DNA from: CAYVHB01 sp964450865 | Lineage (GTDB): Bacteria; Bacillota; Clostridia; Saccharofermentanales; UBA5734 | DNA: 64,000 nucleotides | Assembly: GCA_964450865.1 (NCBI GenBank) | Contig: CAYVHB010000001.1 | Location: 129,249 to 193,248 of the forward strand | Reading direction: 5' to 3' | Shown: positions 24,477 to 33,425 of the stretch, in pieces | Layout: the number at the start of each line of letters is the position of its first letter | How positions within the stretch are numbered: the stretch's first letter is position 1 | Program-made: the position numbers and the translations under genes | The notes under the pieces: model-generated | What the model saw: the letters and a program-made list of their open reading frames with translations, nothing else | Databases searched by the model: none | What the model was told of the DNA's origin: nothing

Positions 24477-26798
24477 TTACGGCAGGATACCAACATCCTG
24501 GATCTGGTCCGGCTGCGGTTTATCCAGGCCAAAATAGGCAGTCAGCAGGTTCTTGGCAATGTCGATCGTGTTCGATCCCCAGGCGCCTTTTTCAATGATC
24601 TGGGCAATGGCAACCTCCGGATTATCGGCCGGTGCATAGCAGATAAAAAGCCCGTTCGAAGATGATACATCCTCATAACCGGTTTCGGCTGTACCAGTCT
24701 TTGCGGCAACCTGGATCGGATAATCCTTGAAGGCCTTGACGGCTGTGCCCTCCGGATCATGGGCAACCGCAATCATACCCTTGCGCACAGCGGCCAGCGA
24801 GGATGCCTTGATGCCAAGCGGAACAGGTACCAGGTCATTGTTGTCTTTGATGATGACACCATCGGAACGCGTTATTGTATCAATCACATGCGGGCTCACC
24901 CGGTTGCCAGTCGCCAGGGCGCTGACATAAACACCCAGCTGAACGATCGTGACGCTGTTGTCAAACTGACCGATCGCTGTCTGGCAAGTATCAGCCGGAT
25001 ACCAGATCTGGTCAGCCGGATTGCTGCGCAGCAGTTTCTTGGTCGTCTTGCTGGACCGATAACCCCTGGCTTCCCCGGGCAGGTCAATCCCGCTTAATTC
25101 TCCGAGCCCAAGGACGCCCGCCCATTTATCAATCGCATCAATACCGGTCATGACCCCCAGATGGTAAAAATACATGTTGCATGAGGTTGCCAGGGCCCTC
25201 GTCAGGGTCAGGTTGCCATGGCCGCCATTTGGTTTTTCCAGGCAGCGCCATGGCCAGTTGGCGATGACCTCCCGGCCAACACAGCGGATGGTGCTGCTGG
25301 TTGGCGTGATGGCATTGGTTTGCAGCGCGGCAATGGATGTCGCCGCTTTAAAAGTCGAACCGGGGGCATAAATTTCCATGATTGCCCGATTCATCATGGG
25401 TTTGTCTTCCCCATTGGTCAGGTATTCCTCAACCCGTTTGGCAGCCGCCTTGTCATAGGCCTGGCGGATAAAGTCATTCGGATCATAATCGGGGAAGCTG
25501 GCCATGGCCAGGACGGCCCCGGTCCTGACGTTGAGCATGACCACGGCCCCCGCGTCAGCATCCCCTTTGTTTTTATTGCCCTTGCTGCTGCGGATTTTTT
25601 CAATGACCGACTGCAGCGAATCGGCGGCTACTTGCTGGAGATTGGCGTCAATGGTCAGGCGGACATCATAACCGGGAATAGGGTCCTTGCCCACAGCCTC
25701 GGAAAAAAACGTGCCTTCATCGCCGGCTACAGTCCAGATATTATACGGCTTCATGCCGTCCTTTCCTGTCAGATAGCGTTCTGCAGTAGACTCGACACCG
25801 GCCTGGCCCACCATCGCATCAGCCGTGTAGCCCAGCGACTTCATGGCATCATACTGACTGGAGGTAATGCGTCCTGTATAGCCGAGCACATGACTGAAAG
25901 ACCGTGCTTCATCGGTGTAGACGCGTTCCGAATCAAGGCCGCTGATCACACCCCGGAATCGGTAATTCTGTTCCATGATCTGGTTGATGACTTCAGCCTT
26001 GACATCACGGGCCACTTCAAGTGGTGTCCCGTTCAGGAACATCCAGTAATTTTCAAGGATAATATAGCGCATTTTCATAATCCGGAAAGCATCAGCCTGG
26101 CTGTACTGGCGGGCTCTCGCGTTGGGGTCTTCAATCTTGAACTTTTCAAAGAGCAGATAATCATAAAACACAGCCGGATCTGTCTTGATCAGCTTGTCGT
26201 CAAAACCTGGCACAACCCCACCGACAGCTGCTTTCAGGCTGAACAGATTGGTATCAGCCTGCCAGTAGACAATCGAGTCCGGAGACTTGACGAAAACCGG
26301 TACGCCGCAGTCCAGCCCGGCTCCTTCTTCATGATCACAGCTGTCATGGGACAGGTCAAAATACGATGTCAGCTTGCTCTCCCAACGCACATCATTGGCA
26401 TCAAGAAAACGGGCCAGGTCCAGCAGCATCCGGTTCAGCTCATCATTGTCAAGACCGGCATATGTCAGGTATAGAACCTGGATGCTGCGTGAATAAGCCA
26501 GGGGTATGCCGCTGGCATCGACAATATCGCCACGCAGGGCATGAATGGTCTGCTGACGCGACACGCCGGTCGTCTCGCTGATCCCGGTTGAAGCCAGTGA
26601 ATTCAGTTGCAGGACGGCGGTATTATAAAAAATGAGGGCGCCGACCAGGCTGAAAACCAGGCTGAGTACAGCATAACGACTGCTGAGGTAAATCCGGATC
26701 CGGGAAAAGAAGCCAGGATTCACCTCGTGCTGGATGGATTGCCGTCCAGTCTGCTCGTCAAAGGTAAAATAACCATTCGGTTTCAGATCATTCATCAT
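24477..26798 (-). CDS. mrdA: Penicillin-binding protein 2, elongation D,D-transpeptidase
   Basis: A 773-aa class B PBP. A cytoplasmic tail of about 35 residues is followed by the membrane helix YAVLSLVFSLVGALIFYNTAVLQL, a pedestal domain, and the transpeptidase with SxxK in APGSTFKAA, SxN in TSCNMYFY and KTG in VAAKTGTAE, plus the catalytic WYPADTCQTAIGQ region. PBP2 cross-links peptidoglycan in the elongasome. GGAGACAAG precedes two adjacent ATGs (26798, 26795). It is immediately downstream of mreD and mreC. A slightly enlarged N-terminal tail and insertions in the pedestal make it longer than the E. coli protein (633 aa) but usual for Clostridia. Confidence 0.95.
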   Translation of the reverse strand: MMNDLKPNGYFTFDEQTGRQSIQHEVNPGFFSRIRIYLSSRYAVLSLVFSLVGALIFYNTAVLQLNSLASTGISETTGVSRQQTIHALRGDIVDASGIPLAYSRSIQVLYLTYAGLDNDELNRMLLDLARFLDANDVRWESKLTSYFDLSHDSCDHEEGAGLDCGVPVFVKSPDSIVYWQADTNLFSLKAAVGGVVPGFDDKLIKTDPAVFYDYLLFEKFKIEDPNARARQYSQADAFRIMKMRYIILENYWMFLNGTPLEVARDVKAEVINQIMEQNYRFRGVISGLDSERVYTDEARSFSHVLGYTGRITSSQYDAMKSLGYTADAMVGQAGVESTAERYLTGKDGMKPYNIWTVAGDEGTFFSEAVGKDPIPGYDVRLTIDANLQQVAADSLQSVIEKIRSSKGNKNKGDADAGAVVMLNVRTGAVLAMASFPDYDPNDFIRQAYDKAAAKRVEEYLTNGEDKPMMNRAIMEIYAPGSTFKAATSIAALQTNAITPTSSTIRCVGREVIANWPWRCLEKPNGGHGNLTLTRALATSCNMYFYHLGVMTGIDAIDKWAGVLGLGELSGIDLPGEARGYRSSKTTKKLLRSNPADQIWYPADTCQTAIGQFDNSVTIVQLGVYVSALATGNRVSPHVIDTITRSDGVIIKDNNDLVPVPLGIKASSLAAVRKGMIAVAHDPEGTAVKAFKDYPIQVAAKTGTAETGYEDVSSSNGLFICYAPADNPEVAIAQIIEKGAWGSNTIDIAKNLLTAYFGLDKPQPDQIQDVGILP

Positions 26799-26846
26799 CT
26801 TGTCTCCAGAAACAGAAGGCCGGTCACCGGCAGCATTTCAGTACAA

Positions 26847-27425
26847 TCACCAGCTGCCGTCCCCGGTCAGGGTCGCTTCCATGTCGTCCCGGTTATTGTT
26901 GCGGTCGTAGGGGCCCGCATATCTCAGCAAGAAAAGGAGCGGAATCGCGGCCAGGATATTGATGAGCAGCTGAGCCGGCAAGTTCAGGGCAAACAGCTGC
27001 AAAACATGCCAGAAGCCAGGGATCTGGTCCGGCAGCATGGGCAATAACCAGGACAGCACGGCAATGATCAGCTGGTATAAAATCGTGATCAGACCAGTCT
27101 GGGCCAGGCCAACAAATACATTGCGGCGGAAATGGCCGCGGAACATCCCCCAGGACAAGATGGCGGCATACATGCACAACAGCATCCCCAGGCCAAGGGA
27201 ACGCCCCGCCAGCATGTCACGCATGAAACCAGCCAGCAAACCGACCAGGATCCCGTCCTTCAGTCCATACAGATAACCGGTCAGCACAGCCAGGATCAGG
27301 GTCAAATCCGGGCGGGCGCCCCAGAAAGCAAGTCCAGGCGGCAGTATTGTCTGCAAAATGGCCAGGCTGATGGCATAGAGCAGATAAACCAGGATGCGGC
27401 GCGTTTTATTGCCCCACTGTCTCAT
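26847..27425 (-). CDS. mreD: Rod-shape determining protein MreD
   Basis: A 192-aa integral membrane protein with five to six hydrophobic helices. The first stretch RRILVYLLYAISLAILQTILPP and the FMRDMLAGRSLGLGMLL motif are typical for MreD. It links the cytoskeleton to MreC and PBP2. It follows mreC after three bases, so they are translationally coupled. The last residues are charged and D/N-rich. Confidence 0.9.
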   Translation of the reverse strand: MRQWGNKTRRILVYLLYAISLAILQTILPPGLAFWGARPDLTLILAVLTGYLYGLKDGILVGLLAGFMRDMLAGRSLGLGMLLCMYAAILSWGMFRGHFRRNVFVGLAQTGLITILYQLIIAVLSWLLPMLPDQIPGFWHVLQLFALNLPAQLLINILAAIPLLFLLRYAGPYDRNNNRDDMEATLTGDGSW

Positions 27426-27428
27426 GGC

Positions 27429-28277
27429 TTAGCGACCCTTCATGACAAACAGGACCGACAGGTTCTGCAGCTCGGCAGCTGGCTGGAGCACGGCCTGACG
27501 CAAGAGGAGCACCGGGTTGTCGCGGATTTCAATAATCCGGCCGATCACAATTCCTGCCGGAAAGAGTCCGCCCAGGCCACTGGTAACCAGCTGGTCGCCC
27601 ACGTGCAAGCTGGCATTGACCGGGATCTGATCAACCAGACACAATCCGCGCGCCTTCAGGTCGAGATCGCCGTGAACCCGCATCAGGGCCCCGTTTACAG
27701 CGTTAACCTTGCCACTGACAGCAAAGCCCTCATGCGTAACGGGCAATATTTTAGCCGATGAAACATCAGTTGACAAAATCCGGCCGATCAGCTGGGACTG
27801 GGCATCAACCACGGCGTAGGATTCGGTCTCGGTCACAACCAGGCCGTCACGACTGCCCAGATCAATCCGCAAGACGTCAAACCAGGAACCAATCTCACGG
27901 GTCATGACCCGTCCACCGATTATTTCATAGCGATCGTAATTATCCTTCAGCTGCAAGGCTGATTTTAATTCTTCATATTGACGCCCGGCCTCGGCCAGCT
28001 GGGCGATCTGGTTTTTCAGGCTGGCGTTCTCCAGGTGCAAAGTCTGATTCTCGGCCCGGATCCGCATACCATCCGTCAGCGATTCAAAAAAACCGCTGAC
28101 GCCATCGACGACGGTCCGTACGCCCTGCTGGACCGGCTCGAGAATACGTGAAAATGGGCTGGTCAGCTGGCTAAGCGGACTGCCCGGGAGAGATGAAAGC
28201 ATAATCAGGGCCAATAACGCCAGAGTCGTTAAAACTATCGTAAAAATCCGGTTGCGCATTCCTTCAGGCAAAATCAA
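27429..28277 (-). CDS. mreC: Cell-shape determining protein MreC
   Basis: A 282-aa protein: short N-tail, membrane helix IFTIVLTTLALLALIMLSSL (about 12-31), a coiled coil (roughly 70-110, RAENQTLHLENASLKNQIAQLAEAGRQYEE), and two beta-barrel lobes with GGRVMTREIGSW and VTSGLGGLFPAGIVIG. MreC organises PBP2 and RodA outside the membrane. mreB, which normally comes just before mreC, is not here: radC is the next gene upstream, after 168 bases. Confidence 0.94.
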   Translation of the reverse strand: MILPEGMRNRIFTIVLTTLALLALIMLSSLPGSPLSQLTSPFSRILEPVQQGVRTVVDGVSGFFESLTDGMRIRAENQTLHLENASLKNQIAQLAEAGRQYEELKSALQLKDNYDRYEIIGGRVMTREIGSWFDVLRIDLGSRDGLVVTETESYAVVDAQSQLIGRILSTDVSSAKILPVTHEGFAVSGKVNAVNGALMRVHGDLDLKARGLCLVDQIPVNASLHVGDQLVTSGLGGLFPAGIVIGRIIEIRDNPVLLLRQAVLQPAAELQNLSVLFVMKGR

Positions 28278-28445
28278 ACACTCCTAGTACGTGATCACTT
28301 CATCATAACTCAAAACCATCAGGCAGGCAAATCACCGGCGTCAGGCGTTCAGGCAACTCTGAATGGACCGGTCAGCCGCCAGCCCGGCGTTCAGGGGCAC
28401 CAGACCGGCATCCGATACCGGGTCCAGGATCCTGGCTGCCAAAAA

Positions 28446-29450
28446 TCAAATCAGTCCTTGCTGTTTGAGACTGACTGAGCCGCCACTGGCGATAACCAGA
28501 TGATCCATTACCCGGACCCCCATCATTTCTCCCATCTCGATAAAGCGGCGGGTTGTTTCAATATCTTCCTGGCTGGGTGAACCGTCCCCGCTGGGATGAT
28601 TATGAGCCAGGATCAATGCCGCGGCATTGGCTTTGACCGCTTCCCGGAACACATCGCGCGGATAGACCACGGAAGCAGACAGGCTGCCGGTAGCGATCCG
28701 GCTGATCCGGATGACCCGGTTGCGAATATCCAGGAAAATTGCGCGCAGTTCTTCACGTGGCAGATATTGCATGTCACCTTCAAGCAAGGCTATTGCATCT
28801 GGCGGGGTCCTGATCAGTTGTTTCTCCGGCTGGCGCCCAGCCAGGACCAGACGGCTGCCCAACTCAAGCGCAGCCTTGATCTGAATGGCTTTCACCTGGC
28901 CAATGCCCGGTCGACTGCACAATTCTTCGAGACTGGCATCATGAAGATGACGCAGGCCTGTTTGTTGCTGATCACCATCGCTGACGGCAATCAGCAACTG
29001 CTGGGTCATCGCCAGGGCTGTCTCATGCCGGCGGCCGCTGCGGACGATGATGGCCAGCAATTCTGCATCGGAAAGCTGGGTGGCGCCAAGGCGCATACAC
29101 TTTTCATAAGGCTGGTCGGCTATGGGTAATGCTTTCATGGTCAGATTCAGCCTGTCACTGCCTGCAGCTGACTGAACTGGCGTGTGTTCAGGTTCGCTGT
29201 CGGGTTCACTGATGTGCACAGTTACATGCTTGCCACACTGTTCATCAGCGGATGCGCCGGCCTCAGCGGATACGCTGGACTGCCTGTCACCGGGTACGCC
29301 GACCGATGTTGCGCCGGATGCGCTGGCAGACCGGGGCTTCTGAAAATGCCGGCCCGGTCGGACGAACTCATAGCAAATCGACCGGGACTCGTGGTAACTG
29401 GTTTGCGACTCGTGGCAAATAGACCGGGATGATTTTCTGGCTCGGGGCAT
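28446..29450 (-). CDS. radC: RadC family JAB1/MPN-domain protein with N-terminal extension
   Basis: A 334-aa protein. The conserved RadC part begins around residue 105 (MKALPIADQPYEKC) with a helix-hairpin-helix (LCSRPGIGQVKAIQIKAALEL) and the JAMM zinc motif EELRAIFLD ... AHNHPSGDGSPSQED. Family function is unsettled; a DNA-repair role is historical and the JAMM fold predicts a metalloprotease-like site. The first 104 residues are extra, low complexity, rich in S, R, E, A with HES/YESR repeats. The extended start is supported: AGAGGAGA sits 8 bases before ATG 29450, while the internal ATG at 29138 has no clear site. Position between maf and mreC is the classic order in Bacillota. Confidence 0.9.
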   Translation of the reverse strand: MPRARKSSRSICHESQTSYHESRSICYEFVRPGRHFQKPRSASASGATSVGVPGDRQSSVSAEAGASADEQCGKHVTVHISEPDSEPEHTPVQSAAGSDRLNLTMKALPIADQPYEKCMRLGATQLSDAELLAIIVRSGRRHETALAMTQQLLIAVSDGDQQQTGLRHLHDASLEELCSRPGIGQVKAIQIKAALELGSRLVLAGRQPEKQLIRTPPDAIALLEGDMQYLPREELRAIFLDIRNRVIRISRIATGSLSASVVYPRDVFREAVKANAAALILAHNHPSGDGSPSQEDIETTRRFIEMGEMMGVRVMDHLVIASGGSVSLKQQGLI

Positions 29451-29482
29451 AGACGTCTCCTCTCAATAAAGAGGAACGCCGA

Positions 29483-30187
29483 TTACCAGGGCAATAAACG
29501 GGAACCCAGATGATTCAAAGGAAAAGCCTGGGCGGCCTGGGCGTAAAGTGCCAGCAGCCGGTGAATCGGCAATCCCATGACATTGTAATAGCAGCCATCA
29601 ATGGCCTCGACCAGGGCGCTGCCATAACCCTGGATGCCATAAGCGCCGGCTTTATCGAATGGTTCACCGGTCCGGATATACCATTGAATCTGGGCCTCGC
29701 TCAGCAGGGCAAAGCGAACACCGGTTATTTCCACGGCCGTGAACATCCGGTTTTCCTGACCCAGCCGGACCTGCAGGGCGACGCCGGTAAACACCTGATG
29801 CGTCCGGCCGGATAACTGCCGCAGCATCTGGGCAGCCTTCGCTGCTGAATCAGGTTTACCCAGCAGCTCATCATCAAGCACGACCAGGGTATCGGCAGCA
29901 ATTGCCGCAAATTCCGGTGGCAATTGCTGCTGGTCAGCCAGGGCGGCCAGCTTCGCGGCCGGCAAAGCCAGGGCGGCCTGATGAGGCAGGCCGGCCAGCT
30001 GGCCTTGTTTTGCGGCCGTTACTTGCAGCTGATTGATCAGGAAGGCCTCATCCAGGCGCGGCACCTGGATCGAGAATCCATCCTCACCGTGAAAGCGGCT
30101 GAGCAGTTCACGACGCCGTGGTGATGCTGAAGCCAGAATCAGGGGTAATGAAGGCACCAGCTGGCCAGGCTGATCAGAAGTCAGCAC
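29483..30187 (-). CDS. maf: Maf-family nucleoside triphosphate pyrophosphatase
   Basis: A 234-aa protein with motifs LASASPRRRELL, ADTLVVLDDELLGKP, GEPFDKAGAYGIQGYG and CYYNVMGLPIHRL. Maf enzymes hydrolyse modified or canonical NTPs (dTTP, UTP, m5UTP) to NMP and are linked with division arrest. A GTG start at 30187 overlaps asnS by 14 bases; no better start lies before the SASPRR motif. The segment after DEAFLINQLQ is Gln/Ala-rich and longer than usual, a further low-complexity insertion. Confidence 0.93.
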   Translation of the reverse strand: MLTSDQPGQLVPSLPLILASASPRRRELLSRFHGEDGFSIQVPRLDEAFLINQLQVTAAKQGQLAGLPHQAALALPAAKLAALADQQQLPPEFAAIAADTLVVLDDELLGKPDSAAKAAQMLRQLSGRTHQVFTGVALQVRLGQENRMFTAVEITGVRFALLSEAQIQWYIRTGEPFDKAGAYGIQGYGSALVEAIDGCYYNVMGLPIHRLLALYAQAAQAFPLNHLGSRLLPW

Positions 30188-31571
30188 TGCCAGTCGTCCG
30201 CGGATAGGGAATCACGTCACGGATATTGGGTACGCCAGTCAAGTACATGATCAGGCGCTCAAAACCGAGCCCGAATCCGGCATGGCGGACCGAACCGTAT
30301 TTACGCAATTCCAGATACCACCAGTAGTCTGCCTCGCGCAAATCCAGCTCAGCCATTCGCTGCTGCAATTTCTCCAGGCTGTCTTCACGCTGGCTGCCGC
30401 CGATAATCTCACCAACCCCTGGTACCAGACAATCCATGGCCGCTACCGTTTTTCCGTCATCATTCAGTTTCATATAGAAAGCCTTGATGTCCTTGGGATA
30501 ATTGATCACAAAAATCGGCTTCTGGAAAATGACCTCGGTCAGATAACGCTCATGCTCAGTCTGCAGATCGCAGCCCCAGGAGACCGGGTATTCAAAGCGG
30601 TCCTTGACCTGGCCGAGCAGGTCAATGGCCTCGGTGTAAGTCACGACCCCAAAGTCATGACCGATCACATTCTGCAGGCGATCGAGCAGTCCCTTATCAA
30701 CGAAGCTGTTGAAAAAGGTCATTTCTTCCGGGCACTCCGCCAGGACGGCCCGGATAATGAACTTGATCATGGCCTCGGCCAGCTGCATATCATCCTGCAG
30801 ATCGGCAAAGGCGATTTCTGGTTCGATCATCCAGAACTCGGCGGCGTGCTTGACTGTATTGGAATTTTCAGCCCGGAAAGTCGGGCCGAAGGTATAGATA
30901 TTCTTGAACGCCAGGGCAAAGGTCTCGCCGGACAGCTGGCCGCTGACCGTCAGATTGGTGGCCCGGCCGAAGAAATCCTGGCTGAAGTCAATACTGCCAT
31001 CTGGCAGGCGCGGCGGATTCTTGAGATCGAGCGTGGTGACCGCAAACATCTGGCCGGCCCCTTCGGCATCGCTGCCGGTAATGATCGGGGTATGGACGTA
31101 GACAAATTCGCGTTCCATGAAAAAACGGTGGATCGCAAAAGCCGCAACCGAGCGAACCCGGTAGACGGCCGACAGCAGGTTGGTCCGCGGCCGCAGATGG
31201 GCGATGCTGCGCAAGAATTCCGGGCTGTGCCGCTTGGGCTGCAGCGGATAATCCGGTGGACAGCGGCCCTCAACAGTAACCGCTGTTGCCTTGAGTTCAA
31301 AAGGCTGCTTGGCACCGGGCGTCAGGACAAGCTGTCCGGTCACCAGAATCGCCGAGCCATTGCCCAGATGGGCAATTTCATCATAGTTGTCAAGGCTATC
31401 GCGTTCAAACACAACTTGCAGATTCGAAAAAAACGTGCCATCGTTGAGGCTGATAAAACCAAATTGCTTCTGGTCACGAATCGTCCGGATCCAGCCTGCT
31501 ACCGTGATGGCCTGGTGTTCATAGGTTTGCGGGTTACGAAATAGCGCCCGAACCGAGATTGTAGCAATCAT
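30174..31571 (-). CDS. asnS: Asparaginyl-tRNA synthetase
   Basis: A 465-aa class IIb synthetase. N-terminal OB-fold (VRALFRNPQTYEHQAITVAGWIRTIRDQKQFGFI), then motif 1/2 areas with GPTFRAENSNTVKHAAEFWMIEPE (motif 2) and motif 3 GFGLGFERLIMYLTG; FLMERE and HTPIITGSDAEGAGQMF match AsnS rather than AspS. It charges tRNA-Asn directly. ATG at 31571 follows GGGAGGA and forms an ATGA overlap with the SEC-C protein gene. Confidence 0.96.
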   Translation of the reverse strand: MIATISVRALFRNPQTYEHQAITVAGWIRTIRDQKQFGFISLNDGTFFSNLQVVFERDSLDNYDEIAHLGNGSAILVTGQLVLTPGAKQPFELKATAVTVEGRCPPDYPLQPKRHSPEFLRSIAHLRPRTNLLSAVYRVRSVAAFAIHRFFMEREFVYVHTPIITGSDAEGAGQMFAVTTLDLKNPPRLPDGSIDFSQDFFGRATNLTVSGQLSGETFALAFKNIYTFGPTFRAENSNTVKHAAEFWMIEPEIAFADLQDDMQLAEAMIKFIIRAVLAECPEEMTFFNSFVDKGLLDRLQNVIGHDFGVVTYTEAIDLLGQVKDRFEYPVSWGCDLQTEHERYLTEVIFQKPIFVINYPKDIKAFYMKLNDDGKTVAAMDCLVPGVGEIIGGSQREDSLEKLQQRMAELDLREADYWWYLELRKYGSVRHAGFGLGFERLIMYLTGVPNIRDVIPYPRTTGSADF

Positions 31572-32098
31572 GTCAGTCCTCCCTGGTTCTTGCCGCAACA
31601 AGCCTTGTACTTCTTGCCGCTGCCACACGGACAGGGGTCATTGCGGCCCACTTTCTCACGGCGGACAGTCCTCGACTGCCGATAGGACTTGGCCAGCCCG
31701 TCGCGGCGCACCTGGCTCAGGCAACGGTCCCAGCTGGCCAGGTTATAAAGCCAGTCGGCCCCAACCTCATGCATGCGCCAGTAGAGCTTCTCAAAGTCAA
31801 TCGCCAGATCCAGCTGCGTGTCATCATCAATCTGGTCGATGCTCTCCCGGAATGTTTCTGGCGACTCAAGGCCGGGTGTCAGGCCATCCAGGATGGCCAG
31901 GAACAGGTCCATCTGACCGGCCAGGCCGAATTCAGCAGCCAGATCCGCTGCCCGGCCCCTGATGGCGGAACGGCCCTGGCCCAGCAGCTGGTCATAAAAG
32001 GCTGTTTCAAGGTCATAATACTGCTTCAGATAGGCTTCATTCGCTTTCGGATCGCTTTTATCTTCACTGCGTGTCACCCATTGGGAATAGTAACTCAT
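31568..32098 (-). CDS. SEC-C zinc-motif protein of unknown function
   Basis: A 176-aa soluble protein. The first about 140 residues are helical and acidic (KANEAYLKQYYDLETAFYDQLL, DDDTQLDLAIDFEKLYWRM); the C-terminus is VGRNDPCPCGSGKKYKACCG, the SEC-C zinc motif identical in style to the SecA tail of this genome. SEC-C modules bind zinc and often contact the ribosome or SecB. Proteins of this kind occur in many Clostridia without assigned function. ATG preceded by GGGGGG at about 11 bases; stop overlaps the asnS start (ATGA), so it should be coexpressed with asnS. Confidence 0.82.
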   Translation of the reverse strand: MSYYSQWVTRSEDKSDPKANEAYLKQYYDLETAFYDQLLGQGRSAIRGRAADLAAEFGLAGQMDLFLAILDGLTPGLESPETFRESIDQIDDDTQLDLAIDFEKLYWRMHEVGADWLYNLASWDRCLSQVRRDGLAKSYRQSRTVRREKVGRNDPCPCGSGKKYKACCGKNQGGLT

Positions 32099-32133
32099 TT
32101 TTGTATGGCCCCCCTTTGCGCCAGTTGTGCCGG

Positions 32134-33339
32134 TCAGGTGATTGCCAGGCGATCGGCAATCTCCTGCAGGAAGCCCTCGGTATCCACAACCCTGACATGC
32201 TCGAGGTCAACCAGGGCCCGCAGATCACCGGTTACAATACCTTCCTCGATCATCTGCAGTGAAATCGCCTCGACCCGGTCGGCAAAGGCAATCAGTTCAG
32301 GAATATCATCCAGCTCGGCCCGCTTGCGCAGGGCACCGGTCCAGGCGAACAGCGTCGCCATCGGATTGGTCGACGTTTTTTCCCCCTTGAGGAAGCGGTA
32401 ATAATGACGGGTCACCGTACCATGAGCGGCCTCGTATTCATATTTGCCATCCGGTGATACCAGGACGGAGGTCATCATGGCCAGACTGCCGCAGGCCGAG
32501 GCGATCATGTCAGACATGACATCGCCATCATAATTCTTGCAGGCCCAGAGGAACCCGCCTTCCGAACGCATGACCCGGGCCACGACGTCATCAATCAGGG
32601 TATAGAAGTATTCAATGCCGCGGTCCCTGAACTTGCCAGCATATTCGGCTTCATAAACCTCGGCGAAAATATCCTTGAAACGATGGTCATAGGTCTTGGA
32701 AATCGTGTCCTTGGTGGCAAACCACAGATCCTGGCCGAGGTCGAGCGCGTAGTTGAAGCATGCGCGCGCAAAGCTGTAGATGGAGTCATCAATATTGTGC
32801 ATGCCCAGCAGGATACCCGGCCCCTTGAAATCATGAATCAGCTGCCGGCGGGTCGAACCATCCGGCAAGGTGACCAGCAGTTCGGCCTTGCAGGGGCCTT
32901 CAATCAGCATTTCCGAGTCACGATAAACGTCACCATAAGCATGACGGGCAATGGTTATCGGCTTGGTCCAGCTGGCCACAAATGGCTGGATACAGTCGAC
33001 CAGAATCGGCGCGCGGAACACGGTGCCGTCGAGGATCGCCCGGATTGTACCGTTCGGGCTTTTCCACATCTGCTTGAGCTTGTATTCCTCAACACGCTGG
33101 GCATTGGGCGTAATCGTGGCACATTTGACAGCCACCCCCAGTTCCTGGGTCCGCCGGGCGGCTTCAATCGTCACCTTGTCGCTGGTCTGGTCACGGTATT
33201 CCAGACCGAGATCAAAGTATTCCGTTTTCAGGTCAATGAAGGGGGTCAGGACAATATCCTTGATCTGTTGCCAGATAATTCTGGTCATTTCGTCGCCGTC
33301 CATTTCGACGAGCGGTGTTTTCATGGCAATTTTATTCAT
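32134..33339 (-). CDS. icd: NADP-dependent isocitrate dehydrogenase (eukaryote-like type)
   Basis: A 401-aa enzyme of the subfamily found in eukaryotes and some bacteria, seen from VEMDGDEMTRIIWQ at the N-terminus, SPNGTIRAILDGTVFRAPI (substrate Ser/Asn/Arg), FKGPGILLGMHN, YDGDVMSDMIA (metal Asp) and AHGTVTRHYYR (NADP loop). Reaction: isocitrate plus NADP to 2-oxoglutarate, CO2 and NADPH. It would supply 2-oxoglutarate to GdhA and NADPH for biosynthesis. ATG at 33339 has GAGGAGGG before it; a longer in-frame start at 33426 abuts holA and is not supported. Confidence 0.96.
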   Translation of the reverse strand: MNKIAMKTPLVEMDGDEMTRIIWQQIKDIVLTPFIDLKTEYFDLGLEYRDQTSDKVTIEAARRTQELGVAVKCATITPNAQRVEEYKLKQMWKSPNGTIRAILDGTVFRAPILVDCIQPFVASWTKPITIARHAYGDVYRDSEMLIEGPCKAELLVTLPDGSTRRQLIHDFKGPGILLGMHNIDDSIYSFARACFNYALDLGQDLWFATKDTISKTYDHRFKDIFAEVYEAEYAGKFRDRGIEYFYTLIDDVVARVMRSEGGFLWACKNYDGDVMSDMIASACGSLAMMTSVLVSPDGKYEYEAAHGTVTRHYYRFLKGEKTSTNPMATLFAWTGALRKRAELDDIPELIAFADRVEAISLQMIEEGIVTGDLRALVDLEHVRVVDTEGFLQEIADRLAIT

Positions 33340-33425
33340 AGCGGGTCCCTCCTCAGGCAATTCGCAACCATTATAGATAATAGCCTTGTCTGGCGTCAAC
33401 GTCCGCATTGTCCCCCGGCGCTGCA

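Noticed and set aside
25218..26474. 418-codon plus-strand frame
   Set aside because: Antisense to mrdA with clear PBP motifs; no ribosome site.
30282..31544. 420-codon plus-strand frame
   Set aside because: Antisense to asnS; no start signal and no recognised domain.
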